A DNA stretch of 36,565 nt, from the NCBI GenBank assembly GCA_043764895.1, contig JAYUJY010000059.1, positions 1 through 36,565 of the forward strand, read 5' to 3'. Position numbers and translations under genes: made by a program. Every line of letters starts with the position of its first letter. Position 1 is the stretch's first letter. The DNA comes from JAAFJU01 sp043764895 (GTDB lineage Bacteria; Cyanobacteriota; Cyanobacteriia; Leptolyngbyales; Leptolyngbyaceae). Shown here piece by piece: positions 1 to 8,129 of the stretch. The notes under the pieces are model-generated. The model was not told the DNA's origin and made no database searches. It worked only from the letters and a program-made list of their open reading frames with translations.

Positions 1-63
1 GCCCCTACAGTCTCTGGAACCCGGATCTGTAGGGGCATGGCACGCCGTGCCCCAAACCCAACG
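1..63. repeat. Palindromic dispersed repeat, copy R1 (cut by window start)
   Basis: Right part of a ~91-bp palindromic element whose full copies begin CGTTGGGTT and end AACCCAACG. This copy keeps the central asymmetric core TCTCTGGAACCCGGATCT and the complete right arm with TAGGGGCATGG and GTGCCCCAAACCCAACG. The left arm lies outside the window or is cut by its edge. Other copies lie near 4.6, 18.5, 26.8, 32.3 and 33.3 kb. Confidence 0.9.
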
Positions 64-171
64 AGGAGGCGTTGAATCGCTGGGTTATTTAAGCCGCAGA
101 CTACTAGTCAAACCGATCGCTGACAGATGGCCTAAAATAAATAAAGCACTTGACCTTGGAAAAAACACTCA

Positions 172-432
172 ATGACCCCTCTAGACCCTACCGCAGAACA
201 GAGCTTAGCCCCCACAGAAATGCGCTCTGAAGCTGAACTCCAGCACCAATTGAAGGACTTCCTTCAGCAGCTCTCACCGGAACAACTGCATGAACTGGCC
301 GAATTTGCGGGGTACTTGGCCGAAGCGGAGGGCGAAACAGTTACGCAAGAACTCTTGAATATCCCTGGGTTGCGATCGCGCCTCAAGCCGACTCCGCAGC
401 CTCAGAATCTCACTCCGCCCTCCGATCGTTAA
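172..432 (+). CDS. Small hypothetical protein (86 aa)
   Basis: Short soluble protein of unknown function. The middle (about residues 20-55) is predicted helical and rich in Glu, Gln and Leu, with the stretch LSPEQLHELAEFAGYLAEAE. The C-terminus is proline-rich and probably disordered. No signal peptide, Cys pair or catalytic motif is visible. The LSPEQ...ELAEFAGYL pattern resembles short cyanobacterial proteins sometimes seen as antitoxin-like or DUF2281-like helices, but I cannot assign a family. No partner gene is next to it; the next feature on the same strand is tRNA-Glu. Composition and codon use look like the neighbours, so it is probably a real gene. Confidence 0.6.
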   Translation: MTPLDPTAEQSLAPTEMRSEAELQHQLKDFLQQLSPEQLHELAEFAGYLAEAEGETVTQELLNIPGLRSRLKPTPQPQNLTPPSDR

Positions 433-496
433 TCCAACCCCGTTCAATAGTACGGGCTACCCGATCGTCCTTTTTTAAGTTTACCCGCCTCAACCC

Positions 497-525
497 TTGC
501 AAAGTGGCCCAGAGTTTGGTAATTT
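497..525 (+). promoter_or_regulatory. Candidate promoter of tRNA-Glu
   Basis: A TTGCAA box (497-502) and a TAATTT box (520-525) are separated by 17 bp and end 34 bp before the tRNA. This fits a sigma-70-type promoter by spacing and sequence. It was found by eye only. Confidence 0.4.
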
Positions 526-559
526 AATTGTATCGAGAGCGACAAGCTCTGGTTCTTGC

Positions 560-632
560 GCCCCCATCGTCTAGAGGCCTAGGACACATCCCTTTCACGG
601 ATGCGACGGGGATTCGAATTCCCCTGGGGGTA
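560..632 (+). tRNA. trnE: tRNA-Glu (anticodon TTC)
   Basis: A complete cloverleaf of 73 nt. The acceptor GCCCCCA (560-566) pairs with TGGGGGT (625-631), with a G-U first pair and discriminator A632, as in plastid tRNA-Glu. The anticodon stem CATCC/GGATG encloses loop CTTTCAC with anticodon TTC at 594-596. The T-arm has GGGGATTCGAATTCCCC. CCA is not encoded. In cyanobacteria this tRNA also supplies glutamate to the C5 route of tetrapyrrole synthesis; the haem/chlorophyll gene hemJ lies elsewhere in this window. Confidence 0.97.
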
Positions 633-638
633 TATCTT

Positions 639-672
639 AAAAAGCGAGTCTGAATCCCAGGCTCGCTTTTTT
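639..672. terminator. Bidirectional terminator between tRNA-Glu and the LCP gene
   Basis: Perfect 10-bp stem AAAAAGCGAG (639-648) / CTCGCTTTTT (662-671) with a 13-nt loop. The A/T ends give a T-run on either strand, so it can stop both tRNA-Glu (plus) and the convergent LCP-family gene (minus, ending at 699). Confidence 0.85.
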
Positions 673-698
673 GATTTTCAACGTTAGTTCTTAAGAAT

Positions 699-2141
699 CT
701 ACTTTTTCGATCGCTTCAATGAATCCTTGCCTAGTTGAATCGTCACATCAGACTCTAGATCGCCCGTGCTCTCCATCCGGATTTCACCATAGCCCAGCGC
801 TTCACGAATCGCGGCTGCACTCTTGCCATCGCCCTGCTGCGCCACAATCCGGGTCACACTCAACGGCTCATTCCAGGGTCCACCGAGGGCGGCGTTGCCG
901 TAGCCTGACTTTTGTAAGCCTTGGAGCACTGACTGGACGTGGGTCGGCTGCTTGGTGCTGTCTTGAATCGTGACGCGGAGTTTGTTCATACTGGTATCGC
1001 CATTGTCTTCGGGTTGCCCAAACTCAAAATGCCGCGCCATGATGTCTTTAATCCGACGCTGACTCGGAAGCCAATAACTTGCATCAAATTCGCCAGGATG
1101 GCTAAACTCACCGGGCACCATCAGCATTTGGGTATTCGATCGATTGGTCTGAGCCGCATAGCCCACTAAAGCCACAATTTCTTCGACAGAGAGGTTGGTA
1201 TCCAAATGCGACTGAACGACGGACAAAATCGCCGGGAGTCGGGTCACGGTCGCCGGATTCAGCGCCTGTTCCATCAGCGATCGCATCACCATTTGCTGGC
1301 GTTGGATGCGTCCGATGTCGCCGTATTCGTCTTGACGGAACCGCAGGAGCTGCAAAGTCTGTGCGCCGTTTAGTTTTTGGCGGCCTTCTTTGAGATTGAT
1401 GTAGAGGTGCTGGCTGTCGTCGCGGTACTTCATGTCTTTCGGCACATGGACCGTCACGCCGCCGATCGCATCGACGAGGGCTTCCACGCCTTGAACATTG
1501 AGGGTGAGATAGCGATCGATGCCCACGCCTCCAAGGAGTTCACTAGCCGCCCGTGCCGCCAGAGGTGGTCCACCAAACAAATTAGCCGCATTGATCTTCG
1601 TAACGCCGTGACCGGGAATCTCCGTGCGGGTGTCCCGAGGGACCGAGAGCACGCTAACTTTCTTAGTCTCTGGATTAAACCGCAGCAGCAGCATCGTGTC
1701 TGTCAAGCCCTCAAAGGAATTAACCAATGCCTGGTATTTGACGTTTTTCAAATGCTCTGGAATATCATTCGTGTCCGCCGTCGTGACCTTAGTGCCGAGA
1801 ATCAGGATGTTGACGGGACGGGTCAATCCCGGTAATTTGAGGCTGCTTTGGCTGGCGATGCCACTGCGGTTAAAAATCGAGGCTTCAGAGGCGGAGAGCT
1901 TTCGCTGCATCAGGGGCGTACTCGACAGCGACACCGCCAACAGAGCGCCCGCTGTAGCCGACAACATTGCGACGCCCGTCAAGCAAAACACGAGCCAAGT
2001 GAATCGACTATTTCCGCCTTTCTTAACGACCCGTTTCCCAGTGGGGCGCGGCTGTTGGCCCGATCGGACAGAGACCTCTTTTCCCTGCCCCTGGGGGATA
2101 CGCTTTTTCGCTGAAACGGGGCGCTTTCTAACGGTTCTCAC
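699..2141 (-). CDS. LytR-CpsA-Psr (LCP) family protein
   Basis: Membrane-anchored phosphotransferase of the LCP family, which moves glycopolymers from lipid carriers onto peptidoglycan. A basic cytoplasmic N-terminus (1-46) precedes one membrane segment (about 47-71). The LCP domain spans about 108-295 and shows the expected motifs: GLTDTM (145-150), SVPRDTR (166-172), KINAA (182-186), IGGVTV and GDIGRIQRQ (274-282), carrying the Asp/Arg residues that bind pyrophosphate. A LytR_C-type domain (about 385-475) follows. Length of 480 aa is normal for cyanobacterial members. The start is GTG at 2141, supported by GAGGAA about 6 nt upstream. The gene is downstream of, and on the same strand as, the pentapeptide gene, with a 200-bp gap, so it may have its own promoter. 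The exact polymer substrate is unknown. Confidence 0.92.
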   Translation of the reverse strand: MRTVRKRPVSAKKRIPQGQGKEVSVRSGQQPRPTGKRVVKKGGNSRFTWLVFCLTGVAMLSATAGALLAVSLSSTPLMQRKLSASEASIFNRSGIASQSSLKLPGLTRPVNILILGTKVTTADTNDIPEHLKNVKYQALVNSFEGLTDTMLLLRFNPETKKVSVLSVPRDTRTEIPGHGVTKINAANLFGGPPLAARAASELLGGVGIDRYLTLNVQGVEALVDAIGGVTVHVPKDMKYRDDSQHLYINLKEGRQKLNGAQTLQLLRFRQDEYGDIGRIQRQQMVMRSLMEQALNPATVTRLPAILSVVQSHLDTNLSVEEIVALVGYAAQTNRSNTQMLMVPGEFSHPGEFDASYWLPSQRRIKDIMARHFEFGQPEDNGDTSMNKLRVTIQDSTKQPTHVQSVLQGLQKSGYGNAALGGPWNEPLSVTRIVAQQGDGKSAAAIREALGYGEIRMESTGDLESDVTIQLGKDSLKRSKK

Positions 2142-2341
2142 GCAAGTTCCTCATCACACAAAATCTAAATACAGATAACCCAAGCCCTGAAGCTGATGCA
2201 TATTAACAGGATTCTTTAGAACTGGAAGGTTCTTTCCTAGCAATAATAAATCCGTTTTCTGAAATCAGTCTATCCATTAATGAACGGCTCTACATCCGCT
2301 GATATGAACAACTCTCTTCTCGCTAAGTGCAATCCGTGGAA

Positions 2342-4573
2342 CTACCGGAAATAAATCAATAAATTTAATCCTGGAATCGTCCTAGATAGCGTCCAGAGCA
2401 GGAGCGCAATGTAGAGTGTACCCAAACTCCACTGATACCACACTAAAGCCGTCAGCAATCCCGGCAAAAATTCGTCACGAAGACGGATGTCATTAAATCC
2501 AAATCGAAGAAAATTATTAAAACTAAAGTCAAAGTAATTGAGCCAGTTCCAGTGCTTGTCCCAGGGGAGTTCGATGTAGCGATCGCGAAACTGTGGAAAC
2601 CTAGGAATAATCGGCAATCGCCCGATCAGCAACCTCAATTGTCGCAGCGTTCCTTCTTCAACAAAATAACTAACATCAAGTTTGGGATGGTAGCGCCCTT
2701 CAGTGTACAACTGCCACACCAGCAACCCCGGAATCGGCACCAACCCCGCCATACTCCAAGCGATCGTGGCCCAAGGATAGTCAGCCTGCTCAAAAATCAA
2801 CGTTACTCCCGTCCCACCGAGCACCGTCGCCAAACTGAGGACTGAAGCTGTTTCGAGTCTAGAGGGGACAATCGGTCTCGGCAGTCGGCGGCGGGCGCGA
2901 TCGATCGCCCAAAACAGCACCGCAAAATGCGCCACCGCCACTAGCCCCACCCCAAAAATCAACGCAAAACTCGTCCCATTCCGGCTCAACACTAGCACCG
3001 CCTCAACGCCCACCCATGCAATGAGCAGCCCCAGCCGACTGAACACCTCCACGCCGATGGGCAGTGCCTCGACCGTAATCACCCGATCGCGGACCTGAGT
3101 GTAGGTCGCCAGATCAATCTCTCCCACCGACAGTAATTCTGTCAGGGTTTTCATGGGCTGGGCGAGGTTGCGGACTCTGACAGCTTCGGCTTGGGTCGGC
3201 GAGAGTCCTAGACGGATGAGTTGCCGAGCGTTTGCGGTATTGAGGTTGACCCCAAAGACTCGGCGAAGCAGTTCCTTCGATCGAAGTTTTTGCCCGGTAT
3301 AGTCAATTTGATTGGCATCGCTAATTTGATCCATCCGTCGAAAGTTCCGAATCAGTTCCCGCAGTAGATTTTCGTTTCCCTCCAGCGTGGGCACCGAAAT
3401 GACCTTGCCAATGCGACCGGGATCGCCGACGATTTTGGCCCGATCAGAATCAAACCGAAGTCCCGGCACATTGAGATACGCCTCTTTTGCAAAACTGCTG
3501 TAGCTAAAATCCGCTCGATCGAGAATCACCGCACTCCGAAGATTAACCGGACGACTAAACTGCGCCTCCCGCAACACCAAGGCTTGATTAAACTCCGCAT
3601 CCGTCAAAAAAAGCGCCTGATTAAATTTTGCCTTGCCCATTAGAGCCTGATGCTGCCATTGGGTCTGGGCGAAATCGGCGCTCCCACTCCATTGGGTGCG
3701 AGTAAAGTTCGCATCCTGGCCGAAATTCACTTGGTTAAACGTGGCAGTGTTTTGAAACTCGCTGCTCTGAAACGTAGCCACGTCTTGAAATCGAGCCTGA
3801 TTAAATTCGGCCTTATCAAAGAAAATACTGCTCCGAAACCGCGTGGCCCGATCGAAATCCACGCCCCCAAACCGTGCCCGATCGCTAAACCGAGCCTGGG
3901 ACCAATCCGTCGTCTGCGCAAAATGAGCACTTGTCGCATCAACCCGGCTCAGGAAAAAGGTATTGGTAAAGTCAGTGGGGCCGAGAAATTCTGTCTGAAT
4001 CAGCCTCAGTGCGCCTCGAAACACTGCGATTTTGAGCGGACTCGGGACTGCGCGGGGGGCGAGGAGGAGCGACTGCGAGAGGGTGCTGAGACGGGTGAGA
4101 CGCCGCCGATCGCGTTTGAGTTGCGTTTGTTCGGCGGGGGTGAAAAGTGGGGAGAGGTCTGGGTTGTAGAGTGGCAATTCGACACCGAGCCGGGTGAAGT
4201 CCAACGGGCCTTGGACAATGGCATTGCTTAGGTCTAATCCGAGGGGAGTGCTTGATTTTTGGAAGGCCTCATGGAGACGGGTGTAAAACGTTTCCACAAA
4301 TCCAGCATTTTCGGGACGCAAATCTAGCGTGAATTTTCGCAGGTCAATCAGGTTAGATCCTTCTGAGGGAATCGGCGCTTTAATCTGGGATTGAAGTCTT
4401 TCGAGGGTGAGAATCGGACGATCGTCGGTCAGCGGGGATTCTATTGTCGTGGCCGCTTGGCTGGGAAGGGCGAAGAATAAATTTAAACAAAGAGTTAGGA
4501 CGATCGTGGCGAAGAGAATAAGCGATCGTCCCTTTTTTCCGGTGGACGGAGTGGGGGTGGAAGGTGATTTCAT
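2342..4573 (-). CDS. Membrane pentapeptide-repeat protein with ComEA-like HhH segment
   Basis: A 743-aa exported or membrane protein of unknown function. Residues 16-40 form a signal peptide ending ALPSQA. About residues 195-365 are pentapeptide repeats of the A(D/E)Fxx type (for example AEFNQARFQ, ATFQSSEFQ, ADFSYSSF), which fold as a right-handed beta-helix. Residues 440-500 resemble a helix-hairpin-helix of the ComEA/T2SK type, with NLNTANARQLIRLGLSP and LTELLSVG. The C-terminal part has several membrane segments (about 512-530, 533-557, 573-594, 598-617, 705-735). The start is ATG at 4573. A palindromic repeat (R2) lies just upstream, separating it from the ABC binding protein. This order (exported beta-helix, HhH, membrane bundle) is seen directly; any role, such as a sensor or assembly factor, would be a guess. 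Confidence 0.85.
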   Translation of the reverse strand: MKSPSTPTPSTGKKGRSLILFATIVLTLCLNLFFALPSQAATTIESPLTDDRPILTLERLQSQIKAPIPSEGSNLIDLRKFTLDLRPENAGFVETFYTRLHEAFQKSSTPLGLDLSNAIVQGPLDFTRLGVELPLYNPDLSPLFTPAEQTQLKRDRRRLTRLSTLSQSLLLAPRAVPSPLKIAVFRGALRLIQTEFLGPTDFTNTFFLSRVDATSAHFAQTTDWSQARFSDRARFGGVDFDRATRFRSSIFFDKAEFNQARFQDVATFQSSEFQNTATFNQVNFGQDANFTRTQWSGSADFAQTQWQHQALMGKAKFNQALFLTDAEFNQALVLREAQFSRPVNLRSAVILDRADFSYSSFAKEAYLNVPGLRFDSDRAKIVGDPGRIGKVISVPTLEGNENLLRELIRNFRRMDQISDANQIDYTGQKLRSKELLRRVFGVNLNTANARQLIRLGLSPTQAEAVRVRNLAQPMKTLTELLSVGEIDLATYTQVRDRVITVEALPIGVEVFSRLGLLIAWVGVEAVLVLSRNGTSFALIFGVGLVAVAHFAVLFWAIDRARRRLPRPIVPSRLETASVLSLATVLGGTGVTLIFEQADYPWATIAWSMAGLVPIPGLLVWQLYTEGRYHPKLDVSYFVEEGTLRQLRLLIGRLPIIPRFPQFRDRYIELPWDKHWNWLNYFDFSFNNFLRFGFNDIRLRDEFLPGLLTALVWYQWSLGTLYIALLLWTLSRTIPGLNLLIYFR

Positions 4574-4590
4574 ACGTCAAATTTAAAACT

Positions 4591-4669
4591 TTTAGGGCAC
4601 AACATAACCCATACCCTCTCCGGAACCCGGATCCGTAGGGGCATGGCTCGCCGTGCCCTAAACCCAACG
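4591..4669. repeat. Palindromic dispersed repeat, copy R2 (left arm decayed)
   Basis: The core TCTCCGGAACCCGGATCC and the right arm ending AACCCAACG match the family. The left arm is degenerate (TTTAGGGCAC...CCCATACC). It ends 7 bp after the stop codon of the minus-strand ABC binding-protein gene. Confidence 0.85.
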
Positions 4670-4676
4670 AGATGCC

Positions 4677-6020
4677 TTACTTGCTGGGCTTGATGTTGCT
4701 AAGTTTACCGATCGTGCCGTCGTCTTTGACCGTCCAAACATCGTAGCTGCCAATCACATCGCCATTTTCGTCGATATCGACGTTGCCGCTGGCCCCTTGG
4801 TAGTTGATGGGTTTCCCGGCTTTGAGCAGTTCTAAGCCCTTGCAGACCTCAGTGACCGTTTCACCCGGACCGTTGGCCACCTCACGGATTTTGCTGCGGA
4901 TGCCGTCGCCTGTGTTCAGCTTTGAGGCTTGGGCCGCTAAGACCATAAGGGCCGCTGCATCCCAGGAGTGCGCCGCGTAGGCTCCGACCGGACGGTTGAG
5001 CTTGGTTTCCCAAATCTTTGAGAAGTTGGCGAGGGCGGTTCCGTCTGCGCCGGGAATTGTCCCAATCACACCCGCTGCGACAAATTTGCCGTCTTTGGTT
5101 TTACCGACTTTGGCGGCGAGATCGTCGGCGTACATGCCATCGGTGAGGAGAATAGGGATGTTTTGGCTGACGCCTTGCTCGTAGGCTGACTTCAGCAGCA
5201 GACTTCCCGACGCTCCATACATAATGGCCGCAACGGCGTCGGGCTTAGAGCCGAAGACTTCGGAGGCTTCAGTTTTCAGAGTGGTGGCTTTGGGTTCGTA
5301 GCGGGTGGGCTTGGCTTCGTTGACAATAGTGCCCCCCAGGGCTTTGAAGGCCGTAATAAATTCTTTCTCGAAACCGATGCCGTAGTCGTTGTTGATGACG
5401 ATCGTTGCGACTTTGCGGAATCCTTTGTCGTAGGCAAGCTTGGCGAGTGCAGGGGCTTGGTAAGCATCGGACGGAGCGGTTCTCGCCCAGAACCCTTGGA
5501 AATCTTTGGCTTTTTTCGTGAAGTCTGGATTGGTGCTGCCGGGAGAGACCATCATGACTTTGTTGCGAGCGGCGATCGTCGCTCCAGCCATGGACACACT
5601 GCTGCCGAAGGATCCCACGACCCCAGCTACTTTATCCACCGTAACCAACCGATTCATGGCTTCGGTTCCGGCGGCGGGATCGGTTTGATCGTCTGCCTTG
5701 ACCAGTTCCACGGGTGCGCCATTGACGCCGCCGCACTGATTTACTGTTTCAACCAGCAAAGGCACTGATGCAATCATGGGAGCGCCAAGAGACGCAAGAT
5801 CCCCGGTGGAAGGCAGGAGTGACCCGAGCTTGAGCTGTTTGGCATCAGCGGGTGCGCCGCCGCTACTACTAGAACCGCTGGTCGCCAATCCTGGAGAGCC
5901 ACTTGTTTTTGGAGTTTCGGCTTCTTGACAGGAGGCCAGACCCATCCCTAAAGACATTACAAATCCCGTCATCGCGATCGCCTTGGCAATGCGGCCTGTC
6001 TCTTTACATTGGTCGCTCAT
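4677..6020 (-). CDS. Branched-chain/neutral amino-acid ABC transporter substrate-binding lipoprotein (NatB/LivK-like)
   Basis: Periplasmic ligand-binding lipoprotein of the Peripla_BP_6 (Leu/Ile/Val-binding) family, 447 aa. A signal peptide ends in lipobox LASC with lipidated C31, followed by a Ser/Gly/Pro linker. The binding lobes show LKLGSLLPSTGDLASLG, CGGVNGAPVELVKADDQTD, VGSFGSSVS and NDYGIGFEKEF, all typical. An upstream in-frame ATG at 6026 would sit only 3 nt from GAGGAG (6030-6035), whereas the ATG at 6020 is 9 nt away, so I use 6020. Length and linker resemble cyanobacterial NatB, but no permease or ATPase gene is nearby, so partner and substrate are inferred. An orphan binding protein of this kind may feed a transporter encoded elsewhere. 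Confidence 0.88.
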   Translation of the reverse strand: MSDQCKETGRIAKAIAMTGFVMSLGMGLASCQEAETPKTSGSPGLATSGSSSSGGAPADAKQLKLGSLLPSTGDLASLGAPMIASVPLLVETVNQCGGVNGAPVELVKADDQTDPAAGTEAMNRLVTVDKVAGVVGSFGSSVSMAGATIAARNKVMMVSPGSTNPDFTKKAKDFQGFWARTAPSDAYQAPALAKLAYDKGFRKVATIVINNDYGIGFEKEFITAFKALGGTIVNEAKPTRYEPKATTLKTEASEVFGSKPDAVAAIMYGASGSLLLKSAYEQGVSQNIPILLTDGMYADDLAAKVGKTKDGKFVAAGVIGTIPGADGTALANFSKIWETKLNRPVGAYAAHSWDAAALMVLAAQASKLNTGDGIRSKIREVANGPGETVTEVCKGLELLKAGKPINYQGASGNVDIDENGDVIGSYDVWTVKDDGTIGKLSNIKPSK

Positions 6021-6099
6021 GAACATCCACTCCTCAAAATCAAATCAAACAACTCATCAACGCTAAGAATAAGCCAAAATCAGCAACGCAGAAGAACCG

Positions 6100-6137
6100 C
6101 CCAAAAAAACAACAGCCTCTGAAGACTTCAGAGGCTG
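6100..6137 (-). terminator. Terminator downstream of tRNA-Ser
   Basis: Perfect 12-bp arms CAGCCTCTGAAG (6113-6124) and CTTCAGAGGCTG (6126-6137). On the minus strand the hairpin is followed by TTGTTTTTTTGG. It lies about 33 bp beyond the tRNA-Ser 3' end. Confidence 0.85.
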
Positions 6138-6169
6138 CTATTACCATTAGATTAAAACACTGTTATCAA

Positions 6170-6259
6170 CGGAGAGGGAGGGATTCGAACCCTCGGTACG
6201 AATTAAATTCGTACAACAGATTAGCAATCTACCGCTATCGTCCACTCAGCCACCTCTCC
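6170..6259 (-). tRNA. trnS: tRNA-Ser (anticodon GCT)
   Basis: Class II tRNA of about 90 nt. The acceptor GGAGAGG (6259-6253, minus strand) pairs with CCTCTCC (6177-6171), with discriminator G at 6170. The anticodon GCT is at 6225-6223 in loop TTGCTAA. A long variable arm of about 8 bp (GTACGAAT/ATTCGTAC) and the T-arm with GGTTCGAATCC complete it. The long variable arm and discriminator G are typical of tRNA-Ser. Confidence 0.97.
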
Positions 6260-6344
6260 AGGTTTGCTTGTGCTTAATTAGAGTACCAGGTTTTCCAGAG
6301 ATTGCAACAAGATTAACTGAGACAATCTCAAAAACCACACCCAA

Positions 6345-6395
6345 AAGAAAATCGATCGGGAAACCAACGGCGTCAGTTCCTCGATCGATTTTCTT
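6345..6395 (-). terminator. Terminator hairpin overlapping the mraY stop codon
   Basis: Perfect 14-bp inverted repeat AAGAAAATCGATCG (6345-6358) / CGATCGATTTTCTT (6382-6395), 23-nt loop. On the minus strand the distal arm ends TTTTCTTTT. The proximal arm includes two bases of the mraY stop codon, so the gene ends inside its own terminator. Confidence 0.7.
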
Positions 6396-7503
6396 ACTTA
6401 CACACCAACGCCAGACCCACTAGGACCGCACTGATGGCGTAGAACCAGCCTACAATCTGCGTCTCCGTCCATCCGCTTAGCTCCAGATGATTGTGATAGG
6501 GCGACATCTTAAAGAAGCGCTGCCCAACCCCATCTGCATTTTTGGTCAATTTAAAATAGCTAACTTGAATAATCACTGACAGCGTTTCCCAGAAGAATAA
6601 ACCGCTGATGATTAGCAATGCAAATAGTGAATTGGTCATCAGACCCACTGCTGCGAGTGCCCCGCCCAAAGCCAGAGAACCCGTATCTCCCATGAACACC
6701 TTGGCTGGATTGCGGTTATGCACCAAGAACCCAAGACAAGCTCCACTCAGGCAGGCTGAGAAGGTCATCAATTCGGGATGGGTTTGAGAGGCAATCTGAC
6801 CCATCCCGAGGAGTGCGACCGCTACCGTGCCACCTGCAAGACCATCGACGCCATCGGTCAAATTAGTTGCATTGCTCTCAGCAACGAGCGTAAACCCAGC
6901 CAAACCCCAGAACAGAAACCCTAGCGGAATCGCCATCATCCCAAAGGGCAGCGCGATCGAAGTGCTGATTTGGCCAAATAGCATCATCCATAGACAAAAC
7001 AGGGCCGCAAATCCAATTTGTAGACCCATCTTGGTCCGAGGTGAAATGCCTTTGTTCGATCGACGACGAATAATTTCCCAGTCGTCAGCAAACCCGATAC
7101 CCGCATAGGCTGTGGTCAGGGCTGCTACAGCCAAGGCGTTGGGATTGAATTGGGTCAAAATGAGCGACATGACGATCGCCACGGGAATAAAAAAGGCACC
7201 CCCCATGGTGGGAGTCCCCGTTTTTTTAAGATGGGATTTTGGGCCATCTTCCCGAATAATTTGCCCTGCCTTTAATGCCTTCAATAACGGCACTCCAGCA
7301 ACGCCTACCAAAGCAGAAAGGGTTCCGCACAGGACAAGAGGAAGCGTCAGAGAAGCGGGAGAAATCAGCGATCGGCCTGAGCAGAGATCCAATGTTGCCG
7401 CACTGACGGACAACCCAGACCCCAGAAGTAATAATAAACGAGTCCCTGAAAAGCTCAGGGCTTGACTTGTAAATAATTTAGCGTCCAAAACACTCACACT
7501 CAC
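6394..7503 (-). CDS. mraY: Phospho-N-acetylmuramoyl-pentapeptide-transferase
   Basis: Integral membrane enzyme that joins UDP-MurNAc-pentapeptide to undecaprenyl phosphate, making lipid I for peptidoglycan. The signature elements are all present: KKTGTPTMGG (93-102), FADDWE with D140/D141, NLTDGVDGLAGG (214-225), and KVFMGDTGSLALGG with D273. About ten hydrophobic helices are visible. The usual triple-His loop reads PYHNHLE (335-341), so the middle His is Asn. The called start is GTG at 7503 with no clear ribosome site. An in-frame TTG at 7488 would give an N-terminus beginning MDAKL, which I recall from other cyanobacterial MraY proteins, so the start is uncertain. It lies 89 bp downstream of the DUF3134 gene on the same strand. 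It is not in a dcw cluster, which is usual in cyanobacteria. Confidence 0.96.
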   Translation of the reverse strand: MSVSVLDAKLFTSQALSFSGTRLLLLLGSGLSVSAATLDLCSGRSLISPASLTLPLVLCGTLSALVGVAGVPLLKALKAGQIIREDGPKSHLKKTGTPTMGGAFFIPVAIVMSLILTQFNPNALAVAALTTAYAGIGFADDWEIIRRRSNKGISPRTKMGLQIGFAALFCLWMMLFGQISTSIALPFGMMAIPLGFLFWGLAGFTLVAESNATNLTDGVDGLAGGTVAVALLGMGQIASQTHPELMTFSACLSGACLGFLVHNRNPAKVFMGDTGSLALGGALAAVGLMTNSLFALLIISGLFFWETLSVIIQVSYFKLTKNADGVGQRFFKMSPYHNHLELSGWTETQIVGWFYAISAVLVGLALVCK

Positions 7504-7592
7504 ACACTACACACATCGGAAAGCATCGCCTTGAGTAAACCAGGATCCCCTTAATCTAAGAGAAACCCATTCTGACCGTCGGCATCGTCAAG

Positions 7593-7841
7593 CTAATCTT
7601 CGACATCACCAACGTCGTCGTCATCGTCGTCGTCGTCATAGTCGTCGTTGTTCCCCATCAGATCGTTAATCTCTTCTTGATCGTCTGCATAATCAAAGTC
7701 TCCCGGTTGACGCGCTCGGAGGCGTCCCGTTTTCTCAAGCCATTCCAACAGCGGAATTTCACGATGAACGAGAAGAACATCAGCGGGCTTATCCTGAGGT
7801 TCCTCGCGGAGGGACGGGTTGTAGACTTTAATATCGGTCAT
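7593..7841 (-). CDS. DUF3134-like small acidic protein
   Basis: An 82-aa protein restricted in my experience to cyanobacteria (DUF3134 type), of unknown function. The N-terminal half has the family pattern VYNPSLREEPQDKPADV followed by LLEWLEKTGRL. The C-terminus is an extreme acidic tail of Asp residues with a few Gly, Asn and Tyr, encoded by a GAC/GAT triplet run (about 7612-7646). No signal peptide or membrane segment is seen. It lies upstream of mraY on the same strand and may be cotranscribed with it; the meaning of that is unknown. Confidence 0.75.
   Translation of the reverse strand: MTDIKVYNPSLREEPQDKPADVLLVHREIPLLEWLEKTGRLRARQPGDFDYADDQEEINDLMGNNDDYDDDDDDDDVGDVED
7612..7646. repeat. 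Triplet microsatellite encoding poly-Asp
   Basis: A run of GTC/ATC/ATA triplets on the plus strand, read as GAC/GAT Asp codons (plus one Tyr) in the DUF3134 gene. Length variation by slippage would keep the frame. Confidence 0.7.
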
Positions 7842-8129
7842 GCTGGATTCAAGAAGTGGGTTCTAAGTGGGTTGTTGACGGGCAGCAGATTGGATATCCT
7901 GCTGAGAGTACCCAGAGTTTATCACCGAGTCTGGAAAATGAAACATCCGGCTAAGGATCTTTCAGTCTCTAGGAAGCGATCGAGTCCGTCTCAGGGAATA
8001 TACCCTAGTTAGAGTGAACTGAAAAGCAGCCTATGCAACATCTATCTCTCATTTTTATCAACTTCAGGGAAGTTTCATAGAAAATTGGGATTTGCGTCTA
8101 CAACTTGATGAATCCTTTAGACTAATTAA

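Noticed and set aside
1377..1835. Open plus-strand frames opposite the LCP gene, also 1624-2178
   Set aside because: The LCP protein on the minus strand has clear motifs; these frames are its shadows with Arg/His-rich, unstructured sequence.
4380..4667. Possible gene reading GHGEPCPYGSGF, with a similar one at 26636-26833
   Set aside because: The shared peptide comes from translating the palindromic repeat, and both frames overlap real genes in other frames.
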